Assembly (NCBI RefSeq): GCF_002163585.1 | Contig: NZ_CP015579.1 | Span: 1,364,001 to 1,428,000, forward strand | DNA: 64,000 bases | DNA from: Tatumella citrea | GTDB lineage: Bacteria > Pseudomonadota > Gammaproteobacteria > Enterobacterales > Enterobacteriaceae | Direction of reading: 5' to 3' | Shown here: piece after piece, positions 1 through 8,531 of the stretch | Numbering within the stretch: the stretch's first letter is position 1 | How the letters are laid out: every line of letters starts with the position of its first letter | Notes under the pieces: generated by a model | Database searches by the model: none | The model's input: only the letters and a program-made list of their open reading frames with translations | What the model was told of the DNA's origin: nothing | Program-made: the position numbers and the translations under genes

Positions 1-378
1 CAGAAAACGCCGGGGTGATAGCTGACTTGTTCCGATAATGATTGGCCCGATAATTCGGAAACCATACATAAAACGTACACCAATCACAAATAAACTGGGG
101 TGGCGGTTGATCAGTTCACTGGCACGGGCGGCCTTATCCTGGTGATTGCTGAACTTAGATAATAACCGGGTACCATAACGGCGGCCCAGCCAGTACAGCA
201 GCTGATCACCAATGATCCCTCCGGCCATGGCAGCAATCACCACACCAGCAAAATGCAGTAATCCTTTATGAGCTGCTATCCCGCCCAGCAATACAAAAGT
301 CTCACCTTCAGCCATACAACCCAGCAACAGGGCGAAATAACCGTAATGGTGAATCAGTGAGTTAATATCAATATGCAA
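1..378 (-). CDS. yohD: DedA/SNARE-associated family inner-membrane protein, YohD-like (partial, runs off the window start)
   Basis: On the minus strand 126 codons are open to the edge of the window. The protein begins near HIDINSLIHHYGYFALLLG and contains the DedA landmarks AEGE, GGIIGDQLLYWLGRRYG and a conserved F-x-R-x-Y/F-G-F-R stretch (VRFMYGFRIIGP). The start is taken as TTG at 378 because AGGA lies about 9 nt upstream and the next residues align with the E. coli YohD start; no ATG is available. DedA proteins are multi-pass membrane proteins implicated in undecaprenyl-phosphate or phospholipid flipping and in membrane potential maintenance. It is divergent from pbpG; the two genes are also near neighbours in E. 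coli. The C-terminus is outside the window. Assignment to the YohD subgroup rests on remembered similarity. Confidence 0.85.
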   Translation of the reverse strand, partial: MHIDINSLIHHYGYFALLLGCMAEGETFVLLGGIAAHKGLLHFAGVVIAAMAGGIIGDQLLYWLGRRYGTRLLSKFSNHQDKAARASELINRHPSLFVIGVRFMYGFRIIGPIIIGTSQLSPRRFL

Positions 379-646
379 CGTTACGAGTCCTGGTCTGATT
401 CAGCGAAATTTTAGTTTACACGTCATTACGCTTTGGTGCGATGTTGATACTCCGGGATATCAACATGCGGGCTGGGCAGTTTTGTCAGACTTTCTTACAA
501 AATCCGTGCAATAGCTGCTCGCTGTGATTTGGGCATTTTTCCTGTGATCAGAGTATGATGCTGCCGCCAGCGGGATGAAATCAGCAATGGCTCCGCGGCC
601 TGTGTCTGCACAGCACTAAAAAAACATTCAGGTATCTTTAAAAAAA

Positions 647-1555
647 ATGTCCTTACAACTACGTCATTCTTTACTTTTTTTTGCACTTTGTACTCCTCTG
701 ACAGCAGCGGTAATCCCGGCTCATGCTGAACGCAGTACTCCGGATGTTAGCAGTACCGTGCAACCGCAGATTGCTTCCGGAAGTGCCCTGGTGATTGACC
801 TGAATACCAATAAAGTGCTGTTTTCGAGCCATCCTGACCGGGTACGGCCGATTGCCTCACTGACTAAACTCATGACCGTCATGGTAGTTCTGGATGCTCA
901 TCAGTCACTGGATGAGGTGATTAATGTGGATATCAGCCATACGCCTCAGATGAGAGGCGTATTTTCGCGGGTAAAACTGAACAGTGAAATCAGCCGTCGT
1001 AATATGATGCTGCTGGCCCTCATGTCGTCAGAAAATCGTGCAGCGGCCAGTCTGGCAGCCCATTACCCTGGTGGCTATCAGGCCTTTATCCAGGCCATGA
1101 ATAATAAAGCCCGTTCCCTGGGCATGATGCATACCCACTACGTCGAACCAACGGGTTTATCACTGGAGAATGTTTCAACTGCCAGTGACCTGGTGAAACT
1201 GCTGAAAGCAACAGAGCGTTATCCGCTTATAGGTGAGCTGAGTAAAACAAAAGAAGAAACTGCGGTGTTTAGTCATCCGTCTTATGCACTGCCGTTCCGT
1301 AATACTAATCATCTGGTGTATAACGATAAATGGAATATTCGTTTAACCAAAACAGGTTATACCGATGAAGCCGGCCATTGTCTGGTAATGAGAACTACCA
1401 TTAATGGTCGCCCGGTCGCTCTGGTTGTGTTGGATGCTTTTGGCAAATATACCCATTTTGCTGACGCGACCCGGATTCGTAGCTGGCTGGAAACCGGTAA
1501 AGCAGCTCCGGTTCCTGCTGCTGCACTGGCGTATAAAAAAGAGAAAGGGCTTTAA
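647..1555 (+). CDS. pbpG: D-alanyl-D-alanine endopeptidase (penicillin-binding protein 7)
   Basis: This 302-residue serine peptidase of the S11 family cleaves D-Ala-meso-DAP cross-links in peptidoglycan in the periplasm. An N-terminal signal peptide ends near residue 27 (AHA). All three penicillin-binding motifs are present: S71-L-T-K74, S128-E-N130 and K235-T-G237. Length and sequence match E. coli PbpG closely, including the NHLVY and HCLVMRT stretches. The ATG at 647 has only a weak AGG upstream, but it gives a complete signal peptide and there is no better upstream start. The gene stands alone, divergent from the DedA gene and followed by a channel gene after 179 bp. Low-molecular-weight PBPs of this group are dispensable and modulate wall remodelling. 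Confidence 0.95.
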   Translation: MSLQLRHSLLFFALCTPLTAAVIPAHAERSTPDVSSTVQPQIASGSALVIDLNTNKVLFSSHPDRVRPIASLTKLMTVMVVLDAHQSLDEVINVDISHTPQMRGVFSRVKLNSEISRRNMMLLALMSSENRAAASLAAHYPGGYQAFIQAMNNKARSLGMMHTHYVEPTGLSLENVSTASDLVKLLKATERYPLIGELSKTKEETAVFSHPSYALPFRNTNHLVYNDKWNIRLTKTGYTDEAGHCLVMRTTINGRPVALVVLDAFGKYTHFADATRIRSWLETGKAAPVPAAALAYKKEKGL

Positions 1556-1587
1556 CCCAATACGGTATTAGTATTCATTTATCAGAT

Positions 1588-1621
1588 TTCCGGGATATCA
1601 GTTCCTCTGAGCCTCCCGGAA
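1588..1621 (+). terminator. Inverted repeat after pbpG, possible terminator
   Basis: Arms TTCCGGGA (1588-1595) and TCCCGGAA (1614-1621) are perfectly complementary across an 18-nt loop, 33 bp after the pbpG stop. There is no clear T-run after it, so it may be an RNA-stabilising hairpin and not an intrinsic terminator. Confidence 0.35.
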
Positions 1622-1734
1622 GTCCATTTTCAGTGCCATTCTTATAGCTGAGAAGGTAATAACCCTCTACAACCTATGGCTGGCCAGTTATTTTTGATTT
1701 CACTGTTCTGTATATCTGTGGATGCAACCTCATC

Positions 1735-4185
1735 ATGCGTATTTTATCGATCACCTTCAGACTGTTTTTACTGCTGATTAGCTTTCAGTTTTCGGCGTTT
1801 GTCTATGCAGACAGTACCGATGCCAGCCAGCAAACTCCTGCTGCGCCGCAGATTAATGCCAGTCGTGAACTGACTCAAATGCAGGTGGTGCTGGATAAAA
1901 TTAAAGGGCAGGTGTCGGGATCGACCAATGATTCAACACTGAGTCAGCTCAATGAGATGGCACAACAGTTGTCAGAGAACGCTGATACCCTGGGGCAGAG
2001 TCTGATCCCTGAACGTCAGAAAGTGGATGCTCAGCTTGCGGTACTGGGCGCTGCACCGGCGCCTGGCAGTGGCGTTAAAGAAACCGCAGAAGTCAGCAAC
2101 AAGCGGCGCTCACTGGAAGCCCGTAAAACAACCCTCGATAACCAGATAAAGCAGGCCGAAGGGCTGAAATCGGGTGGCCTTAATCTGTCGGCACAAATAC
2201 TTAATCTGCGCCGCGATCAGGTGAAAACACAACTGGCACTGAATTCAGGGAGTATTTTCTCGTCTGCATTCTGGCAGCCGCTGTATAACAGCAATCAGTT
2301 TGACCGGGATAAGATCACAGAATTTGGCGGTGAACTGCTGAATGCAGCAACACTTTCCTGGGGCCCGGAATGGCGGGTAGGCACAATTTGTTGGCTGCTT
2401 GCGGCGGTGCTGGTGATGGTACTAGGCCGACGCTATACGGAAGAATTTCTGGCCTGGGTCAGCATCAACAAATTACCGGAAGGCCGGCTCAGACGCAGTT
2501 TTCTGGCGACTGCAATTGCGCTGACGACCCTGCTGGCCATTGTTCTGTCATTTAATTTCCTGGCACAGGCGTTTACCCGCATTGATGAAGTAGACAGTGA
2601 TGTTGAAGAGTATGTTAGCCGTCTGGTACATCTGAGCATTAGCTGTGGTCTGATTGCAGGATTAGGCAGAGCATTCCTGTCTACTCGTCGTCCTTCATGG
2701 CGACTGGCCAATATTACCAACGAAGTCGCTCTGGCGATGAAGCCGTTTCCAACCATTATTGCTTCACTGGTGTTTATTTTTCAGGCCCTCGAAACCTTTA
2801 ACTACAGTGTGGGAACCAGTGTTAACACCACAGTGTTTGGGAATGGTCTGACAGCGTTGTTGATCGGCATCTTTTGCGTGGTCATTATTCTGAGAATTAA
2901 CCGTACCCGTCGGCGGATGAGAAATGATGAAGAGGCTCCTCCGGTACGTTCGACGCTGGCAGCCCTGATTGAGTTTGCTCTGTTTGTCACTGGACTGGTG
3001 ATTCTGCTGGCACTGGCGATAGGATATGTTTCCTTTGGTCGCTATGTCAGTTATGAAACGGTCTGGATTGGTATCCTGTTCAGTTCTTTCTATTTACTGA
3101 GCCAGCTTGCTGGCGACAGCTGTGAGGCCATTTTTTCTACCAGTAATGCCTGTGGTCGCAGGGTACAAAGTTCACTGAATATCAACGAACGTTACCTGCA
3201 CCAGATCTCTTCTCTGCTGTCAGCCTTGTTAAAATCGGCTCTGGTACTTCTGCTGGTATTCGGCTTATTTAATGGCACTATTACCTCTTCCTCACCGGCA
3301 GACATGCTACAGAAAGCGCTGGCGTTCTGGGGAGGTAAAGGGCTGGAAAAGCTAAATATCGTCCCTTCTCAGGTAGTCAATGCCATTATTATGTTGATTG
3401 CCAGTATCTGCGTTTTACGCAGGGTACGCCGTTGGCTGGACGAGGAGTTTTTACCTAAGACCGCTATGGATAAAGGGATGCGGGTCTCAGTAGTCACCCT
3501 GTTCAGTAATGTGGGTTATGTGTTAGTGGTACTGATGACACTGTCTGTGATGGGGGTACAGTGGAATAAACTGGCATGGATTGTCAGTGCATTATCGGTA
3601 GGGATCGGTTTTGGCCTGCAGGAGATTGTTAAAAACTTTATTTCTGGCTTGATTCTGCTGACAGAACGCCCGGTCAAAGTAGGAGACCTGGTGGGGATTG
3701 GTGGTTATGAAGGGGATATCCGGCGTATTAATGTCAGGGCGACAGAAATCCAGCTGTCGGATAAATCCACGGTGATTGTACCTAATTCTCAGTTGATTTC
3801 CCAGAATGTGCGGAATGCAACCATGGGCAATGCTCAGGGTGTGGTGACTATTCCGCTGACTTTCCCGCTGGATATTGACCCGGTGCAGGTAAAGGATATT
3901 TTGCTTGGCGTCTACAATGACAATGAACGTATTCTTGATACTCCGGCACCTTCCGTCAGCTTTAAAGATCTCTCTTCTCAGGGGATCCTGCTCAGCGTTA
4001 CCGGCAACGTTGCGACTCAGAGATTGATCTCGTCGGTGAAAAGTGAGTTGCTGTTTGAGATTCTGGTGCGTCTGAGAAACGAAGGCATTGCACTTTCATC
4101 TCCGCAGACCATGGTTATTGAGCAGAAAGCGTCAGCGACTCCGGCGAATCCGGCAGATATATTGTCCTCAGACCATCAGGGTTGA
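1735..4185 (+). CDS. DUF3772-containing MscS-family mechanosensitive channel
   Basis: The 816-residue product starts with a signal peptide (about residues 1-25, ending VYADS). A polar, probably periplasmic, helical region of DUF3772 type (about 30-180) follows. Several hydrophobic segments come next, and a MscS core lies in the last third. The pore-lining/beta-domain signature is clear: SALSVGIGFGLQEIVKNF, then SGLILLTERPVKVGDLV, a VPNSQLISQNVRN motif and an alpha/beta cytoplasmic domain. MscS-family channels open under membrane tension and release solutes in hypo-osmotic shock; large members carry extra periplasmic domains. It is not the E. coli YbiO or MscK protein by sequence, so I give no symbol. 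No good Shine-Dalgarno precedes the ATG at 1735, but it yields a clean signal peptide. Confidence 0.85.
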   Translation: MRILSITFRLFLLLISFQFSAFVYADSTDASQQTPAAPQINASRELTQMQVVLDKIKGQVSGSTNDSTLSQLNEMAQQLSENADTLGQSLIPERQKVDAQLAVLGAAPAPGSGVKETAEVSNKRRSLEARKTTLDNQIKQAEGLKSGGLNLSAQILNLRRDQVKTQLALNSGSIFSSAFWQPLYNSNQFDRDKITEFGGELLNAATLSWGPEWRVGTICWLLAAVLVMVLGRRYTEEFLAWVSINKLPEGRLRRSFLATAIALTTLLAIVLSFNFLAQAFTRIDEVDSDVEEYVSRLVHLSISCGLIAGLGRAFLSTRRPSWRLANITNEVALAMKPFPTIIASLVFIFQALETFNYSVGTSVNTTVFGNGLTALLIGIFCVVIILRINRTRRRMRNDEEAPPVRSTLAALIEFALFVTGLVILLALAIGYVSFGRYVSYETVWIGILFSSFYLLSQLAGDSCEAIFSTSNACGRRVQSSLNINERYLHQISSLLSALLKSALVLLLVFGLFNGTITSSSPADMLQKALAFWGGKGLEKLNIVPSQVVNAIIMLIASICVLRRVRRWLDEEFLPKTAMDKGMRVSVVTLFSNVGYVLVVLMTLSVMGVQWNKLAWIVSALSVGIGFGLQEIVKNFISGLILLTERPVKVGDLVGIGGYEGDIRRINVRATEIQLSDKSTVIVPNSQLISQNVRNATMGNAQGVVTIPLTFPLDIDPVQVKDILLGVYNDNERILDTPAPSVSFKDLSSQGILLSVTGNVATQRLISSVKSELLFEILVRLRNEGIALSSPQTMVIEQKASATPANPADILSSDHQG

Positions 4186-4311
4186 TAGCCCGGCCGGTGG
4201 CATTCGTTCCCGCCGGCAGCGATGCATGCTATGCTTTTCTTAAGCCTTTTCAGGCCGGTGCAGGACATTGCACCGGGTCCAAGCCTGTTATCTACTGCTG
4301 AGAATCTGCCG

Positions 4312-6606
4312 ATGAAATGGATTTACCCGTTACTGTTTGCAAGTATTACCCTTCCTTCGGCCATTGCTGCTACGTCACAACCCGCTACGTTTGGTGATGA
4401 GAAGGCACGCGATGCTTATGTCACACAGTTGCTGGCAAAAATGACTCTGAACGAGAAAATCGGTCAGTTACGTCTTATCAGCGTAGGTCCGGATAATCCG
4501 AAATCAGCTATTCGTGAAATGATCCGCAAAGGGCAGGTAGGAGCAATCTTTAACACCGTCACCCGTCAGGATATTCGGGCGATGCAGGATCAGGTTATGC
4601 AGTTAAGTCGCCTGAAAATCCCGTTATTCTTTGCCTATGATGTGGTGCATGGTCAGCGAACCATCTTTCCTATACCGCTGGGACTGGCCGCCAGCTGGGA
4701 TTTGGATGCTATCAAAACTGTAGGTCAGATTTCTGCTTATGAAGCCGCAGATGACGGGCTGAATATGACCTGGGCACCCATGGTTGACGTCAGCCATGAG
4801 CCGCGCTGGGGACGGATGTCAGAAGGTTTCGGTGAGGATACCTTGCTGACTGCCGAAATGGGGCGGGCGATGGTACAGGCGATGCAGGGCAAGAGTCCGG
4901 CGGATCGTTATTCGCTGATGACCAGCGTTAAGCATTTTGCTTTGTATGGGGCTGTGGAAGGTGGGCGCGAATATAATTCCGTTGATATGAGTCCGCAGCG
5001 TATGTTCCAGGAATATATGCCACCGTATAAAGCAGCTTTAGATGCCGGTAGTGGCGGTGTGATGGTGGCACTCAATTCAATTAATGGCGTACCGGCTACC
5101 GCGGACAGTTGGTTGCTAAAAGATGTATTGCGGGATCAATGGAAATTCAAAGGGATCACCATCAGTGATCACGGTGCGATAAAAGAGTTGATCAAACATG
5201 GCGTTGCCAGTGATCCACAGGATGCGGTGCGTATTGCGCTAAAATCCGGCATCGATATGAGTATGAGCGATCAGTATTACAGCCAGTATTTACCAGGCCT
5301 GGTGAAAAGCGGTGCTGTGACGATGGCTGAAATTGATGATGCTACCCGGCATGTACTGAATGTTAAATACGATATGGGGCTGTTCCGTGACCCGTACAGC
5401 CACCTCGGACCCGCAGGCAGTGATCCGACAGATACTAATGCGGAGAGCCGTCTTCATCGTCAGCAGGCTCGCGAAGTCGCTGCAGAAACACTGGTTTTGC
5501 TGAAAAACCGGCTGGATGTTTTACCACTGAAAAAGCAGGGAACGATTGCGTTAGTCGGGCCACTGGCTGACAGCCAGCGCGATATTATGGGAAGTTGGTC
5601 GGCAGCCGGAGTTGCAGGACAGTCAGTGACATTGTTGCAGGGAATGCGTGAAGCACTCAATGGTAAGGCTACTTTGCTGTATGCCAAAGGGTCAAACATT
5701 ACCGATAATCCACTGGTTCAGAAGTTCCTCAACAGCTATGAACAGGCGGTGACCGTGGATAAACAGTCTCCGCAACAATTGCTGGATCAGGCCGTTGAGG
5801 CAGCTAAAAAAGCCGATGTTATAGTGGCGGCAGTAGGGGAATCACAGGGGATGGCGCATGAAGCCTCCAGCCGCAGTGATATTCGTATTCCGGAAAGCCA
5901 GCGTAAGTTACTGGCTGCGCTGAAAGCCACCGGTAAACCGTTGGTGATTGTATTGATGAACGGTCGTCCTCTGGATATCAGTAAGCAGGCGACTCAGGCA
6001 GATGCGATTCTGGAAACCTGGTTTAGCGGTACTGAAGGCGGCCATGCCATTGCGGATGTTCTGTTTGGGGATAAAAACCCTTCCGGTAAACTCCCTGTTT
6101 CTTTCCCGCGGTCTGTGGGACAGATTCCAATTTACTACAATCATCTGCCTACAGGGCGCCCGTACGATTATCTTCACCCGGATAAATATACCTCTCATTA
6201 TTATGACGCGATGAACGGACCGCTCTATCCGTTTGGTTATGGCCTGAGCTACACACAGTTTACGGTCTCACCGGTGACATTATCAGCCAGCCACTTCTCA
6301 CACGGTGGCAGCTTACAGGCCAGCGTTACCGTGACCAACAGTGGAAAGCGTGAAGGTGCGACCATAGTTCAGATGTACCTTAATGATCCGGTGGCGAGCC
6401 TGAGCCGTCCAGTCGAAGAACTGAAAGGATTCCGGCGGGTAAACCTGAAAGCCGGTGAATCACAAAAGGTGACATTCACCGTTGATGAAGGTGATCTGAA
6501 ATTCTGGAATTCACAGATGAAGTATGTGGCAGAACCCGGTAGTTTCAATCTGATGATTGGCCTGGATTCGGTTCGTACTCAGAAAACGCAGTTCACCTAT
6601 CAATAA
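4312..6606 (+). CDS. bglX: Periplasmic beta-glucosidase, glycoside hydrolase family 3
   Basis: BglX hydrolyses terminal non-reducing beta-glucosyl residues in the periplasm. The start is ATG 4312 (MKWIYP...), which gives a signal peptide cut near AIAA; the frame stays open upstream to 4222, but that part is not conserved. The 764-residue protein matches E. coli BglX (765) over its length. The GH3 N-terminal barrel holds HGQRTIFP, the SVKHFALYGAVEGG region and the nucleophile Asp in ITISDHGAIKEL. The GH3 C-terminal domain has the AVGE and ASSRSDI region, and a fibronectin-III-like tail includes PFGYGLSYTQF. Gene neighbours pbpG and yohO match the E. coli region. A perfect 11-bp hairpin follows the stop. 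Confidence 0.95.
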   Translation: MKWIYPLLFASITLPSAIAATSQPATFGDEKARDAYVTQLLAKMTLNEKIGQLRLISVGPDNPKSAIREMIRKGQVGAIFNTVTRQDIRAMQDQVMQLSRLKIPLFFAYDVVHGQRTIFPIPLGLAASWDLDAIKTVGQISAYEAADDGLNMTWAPMVDVSHEPRWGRMSEGFGEDTLLTAEMGRAMVQAMQGKSPADRYSLMTSVKHFALYGAVEGGREYNSVDMSPQRMFQEYMPPYKAALDAGSGGVMVALNSINGVPATADSWLLKDVLRDQWKFKGITISDHGAIKELIKHGVASDPQDAVRIALKSGIDMSMSDQYYSQYLPGLVKSGAVTMAEIDDATRHVLNVKYDMGLFRDPYSHLGPAGSDPTDTNAESRLHRQQAREVAAETLVLLKNRLDVLPLKKQGTIALVGPLADSQRDIMGSWSAAGVAGQSVTLLQGMREALNGKATLLYAKGSNITDNPLVQKFLNSYEQAVTVDKQSPQQLLDQAVEAAKKADVIVAAVGESQGMAHEASSRSDIRIPESQRKLLAALKATGKPLVIVLMNGRPLDISKQATQADAILETWFSGTEGGHAIADVLFGDKNPSGKLPVSFPRSVGQIPIYYNHLPTGRPYDYLHPDKYTSHYYDAMNGPLYPFGYGLSYTQFTVSPVTLSASHFSHGGSLQASVTVTNSGKREGATIVQMYLNDPVASLSRPVEELKGFRRVNLKAGESQKVTFTVDEGDLKFWNSQMKYVAEPGSFNLMIGLDSVRTQKTQFTYQ

Positions 6607-6619
6607 CCCGGGAAACTGT

Positions 6620-6650
6620 CAGTTCAGGGCAATTGTTCAGCCCTGAACTG
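6620..6650 (+). terminator. Strong hairpin between bglX and the DUF2236 gene
   Basis: CAGTTCAGGGC (6620-6630) pairs perfectly with GCCCTGAACTG (6640-6650) around a 9-nt loop, 14 bp after the bglX stop and 8 bp before the next ATG. It has no T-run, so termination is uncertain. It could instead sequester the start region of the next gene or stabilise bglX mRNA. Confidence 0.45.
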
Positions 6651-6658
6651 CGAAAAGT

Positions 6659-7534
6659 ATGATGAATGTAATACGCGATAAAATTGCCCGGCAGGTCTAC
6701 CGGCTGAATGGATTATCTCTGAATGAGTTTGATCTGACTTCTCCGGCAGGTGATCCGGGGCTGTTCGGGCCTGACAGTATGGTCTGGACTGTTCATGGCG
6801 ATTTTTCATCGATGATGTGCGGTGGAATTGCTGCCCTGCTGCTACAAATGCAGCATCCCTCTGCGCTGGCCGGAGTCTGGGATCACTCTGACTTTCGAAA
6901 TGATCTGTTTGGTCGTTTACGCAGGACCAGCCAGTTCATTGCGGTTACCAGCTTTGGCAACCGCCAGGATGCTGAGTTTTTGATTGATAAAGTCAGGCGT
7001 ATTCATTTGCGGGTTGCAGGTACGAATCCGGACGGGGAGCGATATCAGGCCAGTGACCCCGGCTTGCTGCGCTGGGTCCATGTGGCTGAAACCTCCAGTT
7101 TTCTGGCGGCCCATCTGCGTTACAAAAATCCTTCACTCAGTCTGGCTGAGCAGAATCGTTATTATGCGGAAGCTTCGCTGACCGGTACTGCGTTAGGGGC
7201 GACAGATCTTCCTCTGACGGTGGCTGATGTTGAAGACTATCTGCAAAGCATGCGCCCTCAGTTACGTACTGATGAACGTACTCTGCAGGTTAGCCGGTTA
7301 TTATTTTCTGCACCAGCACCGTCTAAAGCTGCCCGGCCGGTGATGAATATTATGCTCAGAGCAGGAGCTGACCTGCTGCCGGCATGGACTCCGGTTCCGG
7401 GAGTGCCATTGCGTAGCGCCCGACAACAGGTTGCTACCCGTTACAGTATGCACTGTATTGCCGCGCTGCTGCGCTGGTCAATCCGCCAGGGGGCCTGGCA
7501 CAAAGCGATGCGACGCGTTGGACGAATTCCCTGA
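6659..7534 (+). CDS. DUF2236 / MpaB-type oxygenase family protein
   Basis: The 291-residue protein has the family pattern: VHGD near residue 45, a run of hydrophobics ending LLLQMQHPSALAGVWDHSDF, then a GRLRRTSQFIAVTSFG block and a LLRWVHVAETSSFL block. The His and Arg residues of these blocks are those expected to hold haem or substrate in the superfamily that includes latex-clearing protein Lcp and fungal MpaB. The reaction in enterobacteria is not known to me. No signal peptide is seen, so it is probably cytosolic. It follows bglX by 52 bp, with a hairpin between. The start could be the first ATG (6659) or the second (6662); no Shine-Dalgarno is obvious, so translation may be weak. It lies just upstream of idi, which has its own promoter-like sequence. 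Confidence 0.75.
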   Translation: MMNVIRDKIARQVYRLNGLSLNEFDLTSPAGDPGLFGPDSMVWTVHGDFSSMMCGGIAALLLQMQHPSALAGVWDHSDFRNDLFGRLRRTSQFIAVTSFGNRQDAEFLIDKVRRIHLRVAGTNPDGERYQASDPGLLRWVHVAETSSFLAAHLRYKNPSLSLAEQNRYYAEASLTGTALGATDLPLTVADVEDYLQSMRPQLRTDERTLQVSRLLFSAPAPSKAARPVMNIMLRAGADLLPAWTPVPGVPLRSARQQVATRYSMHCIAALLRWSIRQGAWHKAMRRVGRIP

Positions 7535-7543
7535 TGCAAACAA

Positions 7544-7572
7544 TTTCCCGGCACAAAGCAGAGGTGTATACT
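7544..7572 (+). promoter_or_regulatory. Putative sigma-70 promoter of idi
   Basis: An extended -10 element (TG then TATACT) has its hexamer at 7567-7572. A weak -35, TTTCCC, lies 17 bp upstream. It is 25 bp before the idi start. This rests on motif reading only. Confidence 0.4.
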
Positions 7573-7597
7573 TGCCGCAGGTTGATTAAGGAATTTT

Positions 7598-8116
7598 ATG
7601 CCAGTGATAGAAGTTATTCTTGTTGATAAAGACGATAACCCCACCGGAAAAATGGAAAAACTGGAAGTGCATCAAAAAGGACTGATGCACCGGGCGGTGA
7701 CTGTCTATGTTTTCAACGCCAGAGGTGAGCTCCTGCTACAGCGCCGCGCAGAAAATAAGTACCATTGCGGTGGTTTGTGGAGCAATACATGCTGCGGTCA
7801 TCCTTTTCCCGGTGAGACAACTCAACACGCAGCCGAAAGGCGCTTGCGTGAAGAGATGGGGTTATCACTTTCACTGAAACCTGCATTCGAAATCAGTTAC
7901 AAACTGCCCCTGAAAAACGGGTTAACTGAACATGAATATGGACATATATTTTTCGGGGTTTCTGACGCACAGCCAGAACTTAATCCACAGGAAGCGGATG
8001 CATGGCGCTACAGCAGTCTGTCCGAATTGCAGCTGGAAATTGCTGGCGATGAAGAAAGGTTTACGCCCTGGTTCCTGTATACGATTCAGAAGGTCATAGA
8101 CAGTCAGCGGCCATAG
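7598..8116 (+). CDS. idi: Isopentenyl-diphosphate delta-isomerase, type 1
   Basis: Idi interconverts IPP and DMAPP, the building blocks of isoprenoids (quinone side chains, undecaprenyl phosphate and, in some Erwiniaceae, carotenoids). The 172-residue protein has the type 1 active-site features: a catalytic Cys in SNTCCGHPF, metal-binding His residues, a Nudix-like GET-x4-AAERRLREEMG helix and the catalytic Glu in TEHEYGHIFF. AAGGA precedes the ATG at 7598. It is a stand-alone gene here, not in a crt carotenoid cluster or next to lysS as in some relatives. It is slightly shorter than E. coli Idi (182). Confidence 0.95.
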   Translation: MPVIEVILVDKDDNPTGKMEKLEVHQKGLMHRAVTVYVFNARGELLLQRRAENKYHCGGLWSNTCCGHPFPGETTQHAAERRLREEMGLSLSLKPAFEISYKLPLKNGLTEHEYGHIFFGVSDAQPELNPQEADAWRYSSLSELQLEIAGDEERFTPWFLYTIQKVIDSQRP

Positions 8117-8178
8117 AATCAGGGTGGGCTTACGGGCAGAAACGATGATGGCTCAGATAAACTACCCGCAGGCTATGA

Positions 8179-8283
8179 TCAGCTGGTGATGATAATGCTG
8201 TAACCGACCAGCATCAGGCCACCTACGCCACCAAGGGCCAGTAACAGGAAAAGAAAAGTAATGCCGATTTTTTGCAGGTTCAT
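8179..8283 (-). CDS. yohO: Small single-pass membrane protein YohO (34 aa)
   Basis: A minus-strand frame starting ATG at 8283 encodes MNLQKIGITFLFLLLALGGV followed by GGLMLVGYSIIITS. It resembles E. coli YohO, a 35-residue membrane protein of unknown function, in the positions IAKIG, ALGGIGG and ML-GY (from memory). A good GAGGAG Shine-Dalgarno lies about 10 nt before the ATG. The protein is almost entirely one transmembrane helix. yohO lies near bglX in E. coli, so its presence here supports the identification and marks the end of the bglX-region block. Confidence 0.85.
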   Translation of the reverse strand: MNLQKIGITFLFLLLALGGVGGLMLVGYSIIITS

Positions 8284-8489
8284 TTCAATGCCACTCCTCA
8301 TTCAGATAATTGATAATAACTCTTAACTGACTTGTGATAAACGTTAACATCGCGTTTGTCGGGAATTTTCATTTTATTGGTTGTTTTTCTGTTTTCTCAT
8401 GGTCAGTTTCACTGGTTGCTATTGTTTTACGGAAGGACAGCGTGTTTTTTTGGACTAATAGTCTGTCGGGGCTGCCGTCAGAAGAAATA

Positions 8490-8505
8490 CTGTGTAAAAA
8501 TACAG
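8490..8505 (+). promoter_or_regulatory. LexA (SOS) box of dinG
   Basis: CTGT-GTAAAAAT-ACAG fits the LexA consensus CTGT-N8-ACAG exactly, with flanking TA and GC. It lies 27 bp before the dinG ATG. dinG is a known LexA target in E. coli. Confidence 0.85.
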
Positions 8506-8531
8506 GCTGATTCTTTTAGCCGATGGTCGTT

